This document shows, piece by piece, positions 50,534-58,957 of a stretch of DNA of 64,000 nucleotides; the stretch's first letter is position 1; each line of letters opens with the position of its first letter. A program made the position numbers and the translations under genes. Source of the DNA: Thermatribacter velox. GTDB taxonomy: Bacteria; Atribacterota; Atribacteria; Atribacterales; Thermatribacteraceae. Under the pieces are notes generated by a model, which ran no database searches, was not told where the DNA came from, and saw nothing but the letters and a program-made list of their open reading frames with translations. The DNA is taken from positions 1,810,001 through 1,874,000 of the forward strand of contig NZ_CP121689.1 of assembly GCF_038396615.1 (NCBI RefSeq), in the 5' to 3' direction.

Positions 50534-51825
50534 TCTTCCTCAAGCAACCTCATAATGAGCCCGCTCCACACCTTGGGATAAAAGTAGGTCGATTTCTGAG
50601 GCATTCTCTGAAAAGCATGCACTGCTCGTTCCACATCTTCAAGCGGCGTAGGTTTCATAACAAACACCAACTGATACTCGTTTTCCTCATTAGCAATCTG
50701 GAAAACGTCTTTGGTACCTCTAAGATAATCGATATAGAGGTTTTTCTTTTGGGTTTCCTCGTCAATCCCCAATATTTCCTCGAAAACCAGTTTATGCAGA
50801 ACTGAGGTATCAAGGTAGCGATTGACGTCTTCTTTGCCCAGTTTTTCATCCATGATGCGGCGATCCCTCAAAGTAATACAACCCCAGGTTCCCTCCACTT
50901 TGTCGTAAACACCTATGGTGTTGGGGGGAGCCTGTTCTAAGAAAAGTTCCATGGATTCCTCACCCTCAAACAGGTGGACCACAAAATACTCCTCACAGCG
51001 CTTGAAAAAGTCTTTTATTCTCTCTACCGGCAAACCATGTATCAGGCGATGGGTGGGCAAAACAAGAAGACCCGGATTTTTAAGGTTAACCAGAGTCATC
51101 ATCACGTAATCCGCTGGTAAATCCCCAGGAGGGTCTCCCAACTTTTCCCGAACTTCCTGACGATACATAAGGCTGGTCTCGTAACGGTGATGCCCATCAG
51201 CAAGGATGATAGTCCTCGGGTTTAAAAGCCTTCGGATTCTGTCGATTACCCGGGTATCGGATATTCTGAAAATCCGATGCAATACACCATCAAAGTCCAC
51301 AAATTCCATAAGCAGGTTTTCTCTTTTTTTGTTCTCTTCCAACAGTGAATCCACTTCCATGGTGCTTTCGTTAAAAATACCAAAAATCTGCTCCAGATTG
51401 GCCTCGGTGGCTCTGAGCAGCTCCAGGCGGTCTTGAGAATACTTGGGCATGGTTTTTTCATGAGGCAGGATGATGCGCTTTTCGAATTCTTCGATACGCA
51501 CCAAAGTGATAAAACCTGTGCGTACTTTTTTCTCGCCGGAACGTGGAACAGTAAACTCCTGCTCATAAACATAAAAAGCGGGCAAGGAATCTCTTTCAAT
51601 CACTTCTTTTGCCAACCAGTTTCTGAAGAGTTTGGCAGCATTCTGGTAGCCACTATCATCTTTTCCCAGAATAACATGCACAATGTTCTGGGGATTGCGA
51701 GCCAGTAGCTCCTTTTTACGGCGAGAAATGACATCATAGGGTGGAGCAACCAGCTCCCCAATGTGGCCCTTTTCAATCAGCCTCTGCGAATAGTGATATC
51801 CACGAAAAGGTTTCAAAACAGCCAT
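50530..51825 (-). CDS. DUF1015-family protein
   Basis: A 431-residue member of DUF1015. Hallmarks are MAVLKPFRGYHYSQ, VAPPYDVISRRKKELLARNPQNIVHVILG, ILPHEKTMPKYSQDRLELLRATEANLEQIFGIF and the strongly conserved IILADGHHRYETSLMYRQEV. I recall proposals that this family contains a nucleotide-dependent free-serine kinase; I cannot verify that here, so no function is asserted. The ATG at 51825 has GGAGGT six bases upstream; the frame continues to 51972, but that extension is antisense-like sequence containing the palindrome. The gene is translationally coupled to HPS. Confidence 0.85.
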   Translation of the reverse strand: MAVLKPFRGYHYSQRLIEKGHIGELVAPPYDVISRRKKELLARNPQNIVHVILGKDDSGYQNAAKLFRNWLAKEVIERDSLPAFYVYEQEFTVPRSGEKKVRTGFITLVRIEEFEKRIILPHEKTMPKYSQDRLELLRATEANLEQIFGIFNESTMEVDSLLEENKKRENLLMEFVDFDGVLHRIFRISDTRVIDRIRRLLNPRTIILADGHHRYETSLMYRQEVREKLGDPPGDLPADYVMMTLVNLKNPGLLVLPTHRLIHGLPVERIKDFFKRCEEYFVVHLFEGEESMELFLEQAPPNTIGVYDKVEGTWGCITLRDRRIMDEKLGKEDVNRYLDTSVLHKLVFEEILGIDEETQKKNLYIDYLRGTKDVFQIANEENEYQLVFVMKPTPLEDVERAVHAFQRMPQKSTYFYPKVWSGLIMRLLEEE

Positions 51826-51838
51826 CGCCCGACCTCCA

Positions 51839-53680
51839 TCACAAATTGCCCGACAACCGGGTGAATTGTTCGTATTCTCTATTTTCGAAAAATAAAGCAT
51901 GAGTAAAAACGTCCTGAAAATCGGACCTCCCGGAAAGCTCAATATATTGAGCTTTCCGGGCCAATTCCTCACAGCGCTTGCGAAATCGTTCCGAAAGCAG
52001 CGCTTCCTTCGCTCCTGCCAGACAAGCGTTGCCTACCGACTCTATTCGCTTTGCTGGCGGAATAAGACCTATTTTAACTGCACTGTGGGGATTAATAAAA
52101 CTTCCAAAAGACCCGGCCAGAACAACTCTTTGAATGTCTTCCTCCCTTAACCCAGCTTCTTTAAGGAGAATGGTTCTCCCAGCCTGAAGGGCAGCTTTGG
52201 CAAGTTGCAACTGCGAAATATCTTTCTGGGTAATCACCAGGCGGGGTTCTCTACTTAGAACAAAAACCTTTTCTCCTCCTTCTTCTTCAATCCGCTCAGA
52301 AAGCGGATGAGACGCTGCTTCCAGCAAACGCCCAGTAGGACTAAGCAGGTCATTTTCCAACAACATAGCCAGTGCATCTATCAGGCCAGTACCACATATT
52401 CCTCGAGGTGGCTCGCCACCAACGGTTTGCCAGATCAGATCCCCATCTCTGAAAGACACCGAACTCACCGCGCCAGGTGTGGCCCTCATCCCTTGGCGAA
52501 TTTGCGCCCCCTCAAAAGCAGGACCAGCAGCCGTCCCACAACACCATATCTTCCCCTCATGAACCAGCACGATTTCCCCGTTGGTGCCAATATCTATGTA
52601 CAGGGTGGTTTCTTCGCTCTCCTCTATTTCAAAAGCAACCAGACCAGAAACAATATCGCCCCCAACATACCCAGCGCAGGAAGGAAAAAGGTAAACCTGA
52701 GCTTTAGGATGAACCAGAAGCTCCAATTCTTCACCCAAACCAACACTGGAGCGAACAAATACCGGAACATAAGGAGCAACACCAATTGAAACGGGCGAAA
52801 CACCCCAAAAAATATGTTCCATGACCGTATTGCCAGCCACAGAAACTACAAAGATATCCTGGAAACTCCGGCCAGCTTTTTCTATCGCCTCTTGAATAAG
52901 CTGATTCATGGTAGAAATAGCTGCTTTCTGAAGCGCAACCAGGTTGTCTGGATGCCTCTGAATAGCCTCAATACGAGAAAGGACATCAGCCCCAAAACTG
53001 GCCTGGCGATTGAGCGTGGCCCCTCGGTAAAGAGAGGTACCGCTTTCGAGGTCTACAAGTTCACAGGCCAGGGTGGTGGTTCCCAGGTCAAATGCCACAC
53101 CCAAAAAACCGCCACTTTCTCCTTGGCTGCTTTCGGCAATATGCCATATCTTCTCCCTTCCATACACCACTTCGAAAGATTTTGCTTCCTCACTGCCAAT
53201 CGAGCCCAGAACTCGAAGATAATTGATATCCCATTCAGGGACCGAGACGGAATCACCGAGTTGCTTTTCCAAAACTTCCTGCAAGGAAAGACCCTCTGCA
53301 AGTTCCGGTTTACGCACAACAACGCGCTTCTTGCGTAGTGGTAAATCTCTAATTAAACCCTGATGGTAACCGTAAAAAGCGGTTTGCAGTGAAAAAGTGT
53401 CTTCATGCGGAATCCGTACCTTGACACTGCTTTGAAGTTGAATTTGACAGGCCAGTCGAAAGCCCTGGCGAATTTTATCTTCACCAAGATGGCGAAATTC
53501 AAAAGACGTGGGGGGAGAGACCTCTCCTTCGATAATTTGAATCAAGCACTTACCGCATAACCCTTTTCCGCCACAGTAAGCCTCTGTCAGCAATCCCTTT
53601 TGCTGCAGAACTTCAAATAGACTCTGAGTAGGTTCTAAGACAAAAAATTTACCTTGGTCCAGAATTTCCACTTTAAACAT
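51839..53680 (-). CDS. RACo-like corrinoid-protein reductive activator
   Basis: A 613-residue protein. The N-terminus is a plant-type 2Fe-2S ferredoxin domain with C36, C42, C45 (CGGKGLCGKC) and C78 (ACQIQ). The large DUF4445/ASKHA part has the nucleotide loops FDLGTTTLACELVDLESG and TLYIDIGTNGEIVLVHEGKI, and VLAGSFGSFINPHSA near the end. RACo proteins use ATP to drive low-potential reduction of Co(II) corrinoid proteins, as in acetogens and O-demethylase systems. No corrinoid protein is encoded in the window, though the B12 operon is 7 kb away. It heads a unit with DUF1015, HPS and PHI. A perfect 32-nt palindrome (51929-51960) lies in its 3' part. Confidence 0.88.
   Translation of the reverse strand: MFKVEILDQGKFFVLEPTQSLFEVLQQKGLLTEAYCGGKGLCGKCLIQIIEGEVSPPTSFEFRHLGEDKIRQGFRLACQIQLQSSVKVRIPHEDTFSLQTAFYGYHQGLIRDLPLRKKRVVVRKPELAEGLSLQEVLEKQLGDSVSVPEWDINYLRVLGSIGSEEAKSFEVVYGREKIWHIAESSQGESGGFLGVAFDLGTTTLACELVDLESGTSLYRGATLNRQASFGADVLSRIEAIQRHPDNLVALQKAAISTMNQLIQEAIEKAGRSFQDIFVVSVAGNTVMEHIFWGVSPVSIGVAPYVPVFVRSSVGLGEELELLVHPKAQVYLFPSCAGYVGGDIVSGLVAFEIEESEETTLYIDIGTNGEIVLVHEGKIWCCGTAAGPAFEGAQIRQGMRATPGAVSSVSFRDGDLIWQTVGGEPPRGICGTGLIDALAMLLENDLLSPTGRLLEAASHPLSERIEEEGGEKVFVLSREPRLVITQKDISQLQLAKAALQAGRTILLKEAGLREEDIQRVVLAGSFGSFINPHSAVKIGLIPPAKRIESVGNACLAGAKEALLSERFRKRCEELARKAQYIELSGRSDFQDVFTHALFFENREYEQFTRLSGNL
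51929..51960. repeat. perfect 32-nt palindrome in the RACo-like gene
   Basis: Two perfectly complementary 16-nt arms meeting at 51944/51945, outer ends CCCGGAAAGCTC and GAGCTTTCCGGG, about 90 nt before the stop codon. It encodes an unremarkable KAQYIELSG stretch. Two short T runs follow downstream on the coding strand but not immediately, so a terminator is unlikely. The next gene, DUF1015, begins about 100 nt beyond. Confidence 0.9.
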
Positions 53681-53738
53681 TGCTTATCCTACCTTACCCA
53701 CCTAAACAGCAACCAGGTCAAGCAGTTCTGAAAAGTTA

Positions 53739-53769
53739 AATATCAGTGAAAGTTTATCACACTCGTCAA
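53739..53769 (-). promoter_or_regulatory. possible promoter of the RACo-like operon
   Basis: On the minus strand TTGACG (53764-53769, 5 of 6) is followed by a weak GATATT (53739-53744) 19 bases downstream, about 60 nt before the ATG at 53680. The spacing is longer than ideal. Nothing else resembling a promoter is seen in the 168 bp between the upstream terminator and the gene. Confidence 0.35.
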
Positions 53770-53848
53770 GGGAAAAATAGATTTGTCAGAAAATGAAAAC
53801 ACTTAAAAGAACCAAATTTTGATGAGAAGAGGAAAATGCTTTAAACAT

Positions 53849-53880
53849 GGCCCCGCAAAACAACGCTGCTTTTCGGGGCC
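53849..53880 (-). terminator. terminator of the AraD/kinase operon
   Basis: A stem GGCCCCG/CGGGGCC with inner A/T pairs and a 10-base loop, about 30 nt after the araD-like stop on the minus strand. The following ATGTTTAAAG is only moderately T-rich. It separates this operon from the RACo-like unit downstream. Confidence 0.6.
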
Positions 53881-53912
53881 AATTCGGACATCAAAAGCGC
53901 TGTCATTTTTAT

Positions 53913-54614
53913 TTATGCATCTTTAGGCTGTCCATAGTAAGCATTTTTACCATGTTTTCTCTGATAGCGTTTTTCAAGAAGGTGCGCAGGAAGACCGGGA
54001 GCATGGGGGTTAACAGTCAGGGTAGCTGCTGCCATTTTGGCCACCTCTTCAAGTACAACGCTGTTAAATACTGCTTTTTCCACGCTGTCCCCCCAGGTGA
54101 AAGGCCCGTGAAAGGCAACGATAACCCCCGGAGTAGCTAAGTAGTCTTTACCCTCAAAGGTTTCCACTATGACCCGCCCTGTATTTTTTTCGAGCTCCTC
54201 CACTTCTTCAGGACGCAGTGCTCGAGTACAGGGAATTTCCCCGTAGAAATAGTCAGCGTGAGTCCCTCCCAAGCAGGGAATTGGTTTCATTGCCTGAGCC
54301 CAGGCACAGGCCCAAAGGGAGTGAGTATGAACCACTCCACCTATTTTCTCAAAATGACGGTAAAGGTAAACGTGAATCATGGTATCCACCGAAGGGCGCA
54401 AATTTCCTTCTACCAGTTTCCCTTCAAGATCCACAATCACCATCTTTTCAGGAGAAAGTTCTTCATAAGGTACACCACTGGGTTTAATTACAATCAGACC
54501 CTTTTCTCTTTCAATAGCACTTGCGTTACCCCAAGTGTAGACAACAAGACCTCTTCGCTGCAGCTCGCAATTAGCTTCAAAAACTCTCTTGCGCAATTCC
54601 TCGAGCATGTTCAT
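53913..54614 (-). CDS. araD: L-ribulose-5-phosphate 4-epimerase family (AraD)
   Basis: A 233-residue class II aldolase/epimerase. TWGNASAIEREKGLIVIKPSGVPYEELSPEKMVIVDLEG is the family signature and VVHTHSLWACAWAQ gives the zinc histidines H96 and H98. The C-terminus RYQRKHGKNAYYGQP is typical of AraD/UlaF/SgbE rather than fuculose aldolase. It converts L-ribulose 5-phosphate to D-xylulose 5-phosphate; L-xylulose phosphate handling is also possible. Last gene of an operon with an FGGY kinase and two dehydrogenases, it completes entry of a pentose or pentitol into the pentose phosphate pathway. Confidence 0.92.
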   Translation of the reverse strand: MNMLEELRKRVFEANCELQRRGLVVYTWGNASAIEREKGLIVIKPSGVPYEELSPEKMVIVDLEGKLVEGNLRPSVDTMIHVYLYRHFEKIGGVVHTHSLWACAWAQAMKPIPCLGGTHADYFYGEIPCTRALRPEEVEELEKNTGRVIVETFEGKDYLATPGVIVAFHGPFTWGDSVEKAVFNSVVLEEVAKMAAATLTVNPHAPGLPAHLLEKRYQRKHGKNAYYGQPKDA

Positions 54615-54626
54615 CCTCCTTTTCTC

Positions 54627-56156
54627 TTAAGAAATCAAGTCATTCATCCGCCAGACATCAACCAGTTTTTCTCTCAAAGTTCTGTAAACGTTATACTTTT
54701 CCCTATAAAGCCGATGATGCTCCAGGCGAGGGTAAAATTCCTTGCTAACCCTGAAAACCTTCTCAAAAGCATCCCGTAAATCTTTATACATTCCGACACC
54801 CACCCCTGCAATCATGGAGATACCCAGCGCACCCAGCTCAGGAGCCCTGGGAACCACCACCTTGACACCTAAAACGTCAGAAAGTACCTGACACCAGAAA
54901 GAACTTTTCACGCCTCCACCCGAAAGGCGTATCTCTTCAAGTTCGGTTGCCAGAGCCTGAAAGCAATCCAGTACCGAAAAAGCCACACCTTCATAAACAG
55001 AGCGCAGAATATACATTTCATCATGGGGCAGACTCAAACCAAAGAAAACCCCCCGGGCATGGGGATCGATAAAGGGCGCTCTCTCGCCTCCTGGACTGAT
55101 ATAGGGAAGAAAGATGATACCACCAGCTCCCGGAGGCACCCTCTGCATTTCCTGTTCTAAATGCGCAAAAAAAGCCTGCTTATCAGGAAACCTCTCGCGC
55201 AGATGAGAAAAGAAATTGTTCAAAAACCAGTCCAGACTGAGCGTTCCCGACATCGTAGCCATGGAGCGGAGATACAGACCAGGAAGCGGATAGGCAACCG
55301 TGATACCTACCCCTTCAGGCTTAAACAGAGCATCCACACAATCAGTTAAAAAAGCATTGAAACAGGTAGTTCCCAAAATAGAGTAGGCTTGTCCTGCCTC
55401 CAGTATGCCCAGCGCAACAGCACAGGCCACCACATCCACAACGCCGTTCACCACAGGAATTCCTGCTGGAAGGCCTGTAGCCTGGGCTGCCTGGGGCGTA
55501 ACCTCTCCAATAACTTGGCAGGGGTCTTCAAAAGGAGGCAACAGGTCTTCAACTTCAAGAAGATCAAAAAGCCTCAATACCTCTTTTACTTCACCTTCGA
55601 TGGGATAAGGAAGCATGAAAAGGTCTGAAAGGTCGGTTGCAATTTTTCCAGTTAGCTTAAATTTTACCCAGTCCTTGGCAAAAACCAGATGGCGCGCTTT
55701 TTGCAAGTGCTGCGGTTGATTTTCTTTTAACCAGGCCAGAATAGCCAAAGGCGAACCAGTAAAAATGCTGTTACTGGTCAACCGAAAAGCTTCGGCATGT
55801 CTCCCATCTTCTTTCCAGAGGTCAATTAATTGCTTCGCTCGTCCATCAATCCAGACAATAGCATTTCCTATAGGTTCCAGATTGGAATCAAGTAGCCAGC
55901 ATCCCGTACCCTGACCAGTTACCCCCAACGCTGCAATGGAAGAGGCAATTTCTTCACCGCAAGAAGTAAGGCAACTACGTATTGCCTGTGAAGTCTTCTC
56001 CCAGATAACCTGCATATTTTCTTCGGCCTGATCCTGTTGCTTGCTGATGATTGGTACCTCCTCTGCTTTTGAGGCAAGAACGTTCCCTTCAAGGTCAAAA
56101 ATGACCACTTTAATCCCACTGGTACCGACATCTACCCCCATGAGCAACTTTTTCAT
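54627..56156 (-). CDS. FGGY-family kinase, L-ketopentose type
   Basis: A 509-residue FGGY kinase. GVDVGTSGIKVVIFDLEG opens it, TGQGTGCWLLDSNLEPIGNAIVWIDGRA is the substrate lobe, and ILGTTCFNAFLTD and LSGGGVKSSFWCQVLSDVLGV are in the ATPase lobe. The TGQGTG wording differs from the TGQMHG of D-xylulokinases and resembles LyxK-like L-xylulose or erythritol kinases. The AraD-type epimerase immediately downstream suggests a ribulose- or xylulose-5-phosphate product. The ATG at 56156 overlaps the preceding stop as TGATG with GGGGAG upstream. Substrate inferred, not shown. Confidence 0.85.
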   Translation of the reverse strand: MKKLLMGVDVGTSGIKVVIFDLEGNVLASKAEEVPIISKQQDQAEENMQVIWEKTSQAIRSCLTSCGEEIASSIAALGVTGQGTGCWLLDSNLEPIGNAIVWIDGRAKQLIDLWKEDGRHAEAFRLTSNSIFTGSPLAILAWLKENQPQHLQKARHLVFAKDWVKFKLTGKIATDLSDLFMLPYPIEGEVKEVLRLFDLLEVEDLLPPFEDPCQVIGEVTPQAAQATGLPAGIPVVNGVVDVVACAVALGILEAGQAYSILGTTCFNAFLTDCVDALFKPEGVGITVAYPLPGLYLRSMATMSGTLSLDWFLNNFFSHLRERFPDKQAFFAHLEQEMQRVPPGAGGIIFLPYISPGGERAPFIDPHARGVFFGLSLPHDEMYILRSVYEGVAFSVLDCFQALATELEEIRLSGGGVKSSFWCQVLSDVLGVKVVVPRAPELGALGISMIAGVGVGMYKDLRDAFEKVFRVSKEFYPRLEHHRLYREKYNVYRTLREKLVDVWRMNDLIS

Positions 56157-57214
56157 CACCGAGTTCTCCCCACTTCAGAAACTAATTTTTTTTCAAAAGT
56201 CAACACACACTTTATAACTTTTTTATCATTTCTCACTTTCCAGAAAGCCTCTTGAAACTGAGAAAAGGGCAACACACAATTTATCAACAAATCCGTCTTG
56301 ATTAAGCCTTTCTCAAGCAACGACAGTGCTTCGCGAGTATCCAGAGGTGAAGCAGAATAACTGGCACGAATCGTCAGATGAGAAAAATAAAAACTATTTA
56401 TCTCTAAAGAAACCTTTTCACCAGGTTGGGAAGGAGCGTAAAGCAAGAGCCTTCCACCCCGCTCCAGGCAGTTTATTGCCCCCTCAATAGCCTTCGGAAA
56501 AGGTGGCGTCACAAAAACCACATCCGCCAGGTAGCCTTTATTTTGTTCCTTCAAAACCTCTGCCACGTCTTCCTGATTGGGGTCAATCACTGCATCTACC
56601 CCCAGGGAAAAAGCGAGTTCTCTTCGAAAAGGATCAGGTTCACTTACCAAAACTGCGCCTGCACCATAGATTCTCGCCAGCTGGGTTAACGCTAATCCGT
56701 TGAATCCCGCACCAACTACCAGTACCGTATCACCACGCTTAAAAAGAGAACGCTTGAAAGCCTGAATGCAGCAAGCCAGAGGTTCTACCAGAGTAGCTTC
56801 CACAAACGAAACATTTTCCGGAAGCAATAAAAGCCCTTTTCTCACATTTTCGCCCGGAACCTTGATGAACTCTGCAAAACCACCAGGGTATATGTGGCTT
56901 GCACGAAAATCCGGACACATTGAAAACTCACCAGCACGGCAGTAGCGACATACAAAACACGGTACATGATGATGCACAAACACCCGATCCCCGACTTTCA
57001 AATTCTGAACGGAAGACCCAGTCTTAACTATAACGCCTGCTGGCTCATGCCCCAGGAAGGTTGGTGCTTTAGGTTCTCGATACCAATCCAGGATATCACT
57101 TGCACAAATACCGCAGGCTCTGGTTTCAACCAGGACTTCATCTTCTCCAATATCCGGCACCGGCCAATCCTCCATTTTAAGGGTATGGCGGTCATAATAG
57201 CGTAAAACCTTCAT
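56156..57214 (-). CDS. zinc-dependent alcohol/polyol dehydrogenase (MDR), third
   Basis: A 352-residue MDR. The catalytic zinc ligands are C37 (GICASD) and H56-E57 (LGHEPAG). The structural cysteines are in CFVCRYCRAGEFSMC, and the coenzyme motif is GAGFNGLALTQLARIYGAGAVLV. The active site reads CASD in place of CGTD, so specificity differs from the first two paralogues. It likely oxidises a pentitol or other polyol to a ketose feeding the kinase downstream. It overlaps the cupin gene by four bases and the kinase by one, so the order cupin-MDR-kinase-AraD is translated as a block. Confidence 0.88.
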   Translation of the reverse strand: MKVLRYYDRHTLKMEDWPVPDIGEDEVLVETRACGICASDILDWYREPKAPTFLGHEPAGVIVKTGSSVQNLKVGDRVFVHHHVPCFVCRYCRAGEFSMCPDFRASHIYPGGFAEFIKVPGENVRKGLLLLPENVSFVEATLVEPLACCIQAFKRSLFKRGDTVLVVGAGFNGLALTQLARIYGAGAVLVSEPDPFRRELAFSLGVDAVIDPNQEDVAEVLKEQNKGYLADVVFVTPPFPKAIEGAINCLERGGRLLLYAPSQPGEKVSLEINSFYFSHLTIRASYSASPLDTREALSLLEKGLIKTDLLINCVLPFSQFQEAFWKVRNDKKVIKCVLTFEKKLVSEVGRTR

Positions 57215-57630
57215 TCTCGTGTAAGCACACCGACTTCTTTCAAGAAATCCTTATTCGCAATCACACACAGAAAAGCAAAAATCTCGTCACCCACATTTTT
57301 TAGCTGATGTACTTCTTGAGGAGGAATGTATATAACATCCCCAAAACCAACTTCATACTCTTTTTCTCCGGCCAGCACTTTTCCTTTACCCCGCAACACA
57401 AAAACACCGTGGTCATGCTGATGTTGGTCAAAAACAGTTTGCCCACCGGGCTGGACCTCAAAGTAGCGCACCGCAAAATACGGGGCACCTTCATTTTTGC
57501 CGATCAGCCAGCAAACACTTACTCCGCGAGGGTCCCGGGGTCCCTCACCAGAGGGATATTCTTTCCTTTCTACGCCTTCCCAAATCCAACTATCCTTTCC
57601 CTCATGCACCAATCGATGCAGTATAGCCAT
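57211..57630 (-). CDS. cupin-domain protein
   Basis: A 139-residue single-domain cupin. The metal-binding motif 1 is FDQHQHDHGVFVLRGKGKV (H-x-H-x(3)-H type) and motif 2 is IPPQEVHQLKNVGDEIFAFLCV. Related small cupins act as sugar isomerases, epimerases or dioxygenase-like proteins, or as sensors. Its position between two polyol dehydrogenases suggests a role in handling a ketose or its phosphate, perhaps a mutarotase or isomerase function. The ATG at 57630 has GGGAGGCAGG upstream. The specific activity is unknown. Confidence 0.85.
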   Translation of the reverse strand: MAILHRLVHEGKDSWIWEGVERKEYPSGEGPRDPRGVSVCWLIGKNEGAPYFAVRYFEVQPGGQTVFDQHQHDHGVFVLRGKGKVLAGEKEYEVGFGDVIYIPPQEVHQLKNVGDEIFAFLCVIANKDFLKEVGVLTRE

Positions 57631-57647
57631 TTAACCTGCCTCCCGGA

Positions 57648-58667
57648 TTAAGGCTTCAAAATAACCTTTAGGGCTTCTCTGCGGCGGACCAGCTCAAATC
57701 CTTTTTCCCAACGCTCAAGAGGTAATTCATGAGTAATCAGTTCTCTCAGGGGTAGGTGGTGCTTGTGCAGCAATGCTATAGCTTTTTGCCAGCTCGAAGA
57801 GGTCTGGGTTCTCGAACCAGTAACCACCAGCTCCCGTGAGAAAAAATAGGTATCAAAATCCAACTCCACTTCTCGATGTAATATACCCATTTGTACTAAT
57901 TTACCACGCTTTCTGAGAACTTCCAACCCTTGATGCACAGCGTGAACAGAACCAGAACACTCAAAAACCACGTCCACACCGTAAGGATCGATCTTTTCTC
58001 GAACAAATTGATATATATTTATTTCGTCAATATCAATAATCCCCGCAATATTTTGTTTTAAAGCAATTGCAAACCGTTCTTTATCCTGAGCTTTTCCCAC
58101 CAGAAACACCTGGGCACCGGATAAGTTTGCCACCCAGCTCACCAGAATGCCCAGCGGACCAGGGCCGAAGACCAGCACCTTTTCTGTGCCCTTCAGCGCA
58201 GCCTGTTCCATAACACCACGCACCGCACAGGCCAGGGGTTCCAGAAGTGTACCCTCTTCAAAAGAAAGATACTCTGGCAGGCGATAAAGGGTAAATTCAG
58301 GAACCACAATATACTCTGCAAAAGCCCCATTAACTCCTGAACCAATACCCTTTCTGTTCACACATAAATTGTACAAACCCTCGCGGCAGTAAGGGCACTC
58401 CCCACAGCGCACTACAGTGGTTTCTGAGCTCACTCGCTCACCAACTTTGAAATGACGAACCTGGTCTCCAATCTCGACTATTTCACCGGAAAACTCATGA
58501 CCCAGTATAACAGGGGGACGCAAAGAAGCAATCCCATAAACATCCGTTCCACAAATACCTGCTGCCCTGACTTTTATTTTAACCTCCCGAGGACCACAAC
58601 GAGGTTCTTCCACCTCTAAAAGACGAATACTTTCCTTGCTCTCCGTTTCCTGAACCAGTGCCAGCAA
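57648..58667 (-). CDS. zinc-dependent polyol dehydrogenase (MDR), fourth
   Basis: A 339-residue MDR of the sorbitol/L-iditol dehydrogenase kind. GICGTDVYGIA and LGHEFSGEIVEIGDQV supply the catalytic zinc ligands, CGECPYCREGLYNLC the structural site and FGPGPLGILVSWVANLSGA the coenzyme-binding loop. The start is a TTG at 58667 with AGGAGG eight bases upstream; the ATG at 58706 opens a 13-residue leader with no SD. It is the first gene behind the palindrome-containing promoter at 58728-58757. Confidence 0.87.
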   Translation of the reverse strand: MLALVQETESKESIRLLEVEEPRCGPREVKIKVRAAGICGTDVYGIASLRPPVILGHEFSGEIVEIGDQVRHFKVGERVSSETTVVRCGECPYCREGLYNLCVNRKGIGSGVNGAFAEYIVVPEFTLYRLPEYLSFEEGTLLEPLACAVRGVMEQAALKGTEKVLVFGPGPLGILVSWVANLSGAQVFLVGKAQDKERFAIALKQNIAGIIDIDEINIYQFVREKIDPYGVDVVFECSGSVHAVHQGLEVLRKRGKLVQMGILHREVELDFDTYFFSRELVVTGSRTQTSSSWQKAIALLHKHHLPLRELITHELPLERWEKGFELVRRREALKVILKP

Positions 58668-58727
58668 AACCAAGGCCTCCTCTTCACAAAGTGTTACAAA
58701 TGTCATTAAGAAAATTCACACTTGGAA

Positions 58728-58757
58728 AATATAGCACACCCGCCAGCCGGGTGTCAA
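58728..58757 (-). promoter_or_regulatory. promoter with palindromic operator in the spacer
   Basis: On the minus strand a perfect -35 TTGACA (58752-58757) and -10 TATATT (58728-58733) are 18 bases apart. Overlapping the -35 and filling the spacer is the inverted repeat ACACCCG-N5-CGGGTGT (58736-58754), a classic repressor-site arrangement. As RNA it could also form a hairpin, but its place between -35 and -10 argues for an operator. It controls the dehydrogenase-cupin-dehydrogenase-kinase-AraD unit. The regulator is not encoded adjacent. Confidence 0.75.
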
Positions 58758-58957
58758 CGATTTGTCGTAAAGAGCGGAACAAATGGAATCAACGGCACGG
58801 AAACCGGATCCAAGAATAAAATACACAAACTAAAAAACCAAAGAAGCCGAAAGACACAAACCCGTGTAAGACAAAATCAACAACACCAAAAGCTTATAGA
58901 CTCTGTTTTGCTAACCACTTCATCCCAAAAGGGAGTGCTACAGGTCTTCCAGCAAAT

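Noticed and set aside
57500-57560. GC-rich near-palindrome around GGTCCCGGGGTCCC in the cupin gene
   Set aside because: Arms interrupted by a mismatch and short; not comparable with the perfect 32- and 35-nt repeats.
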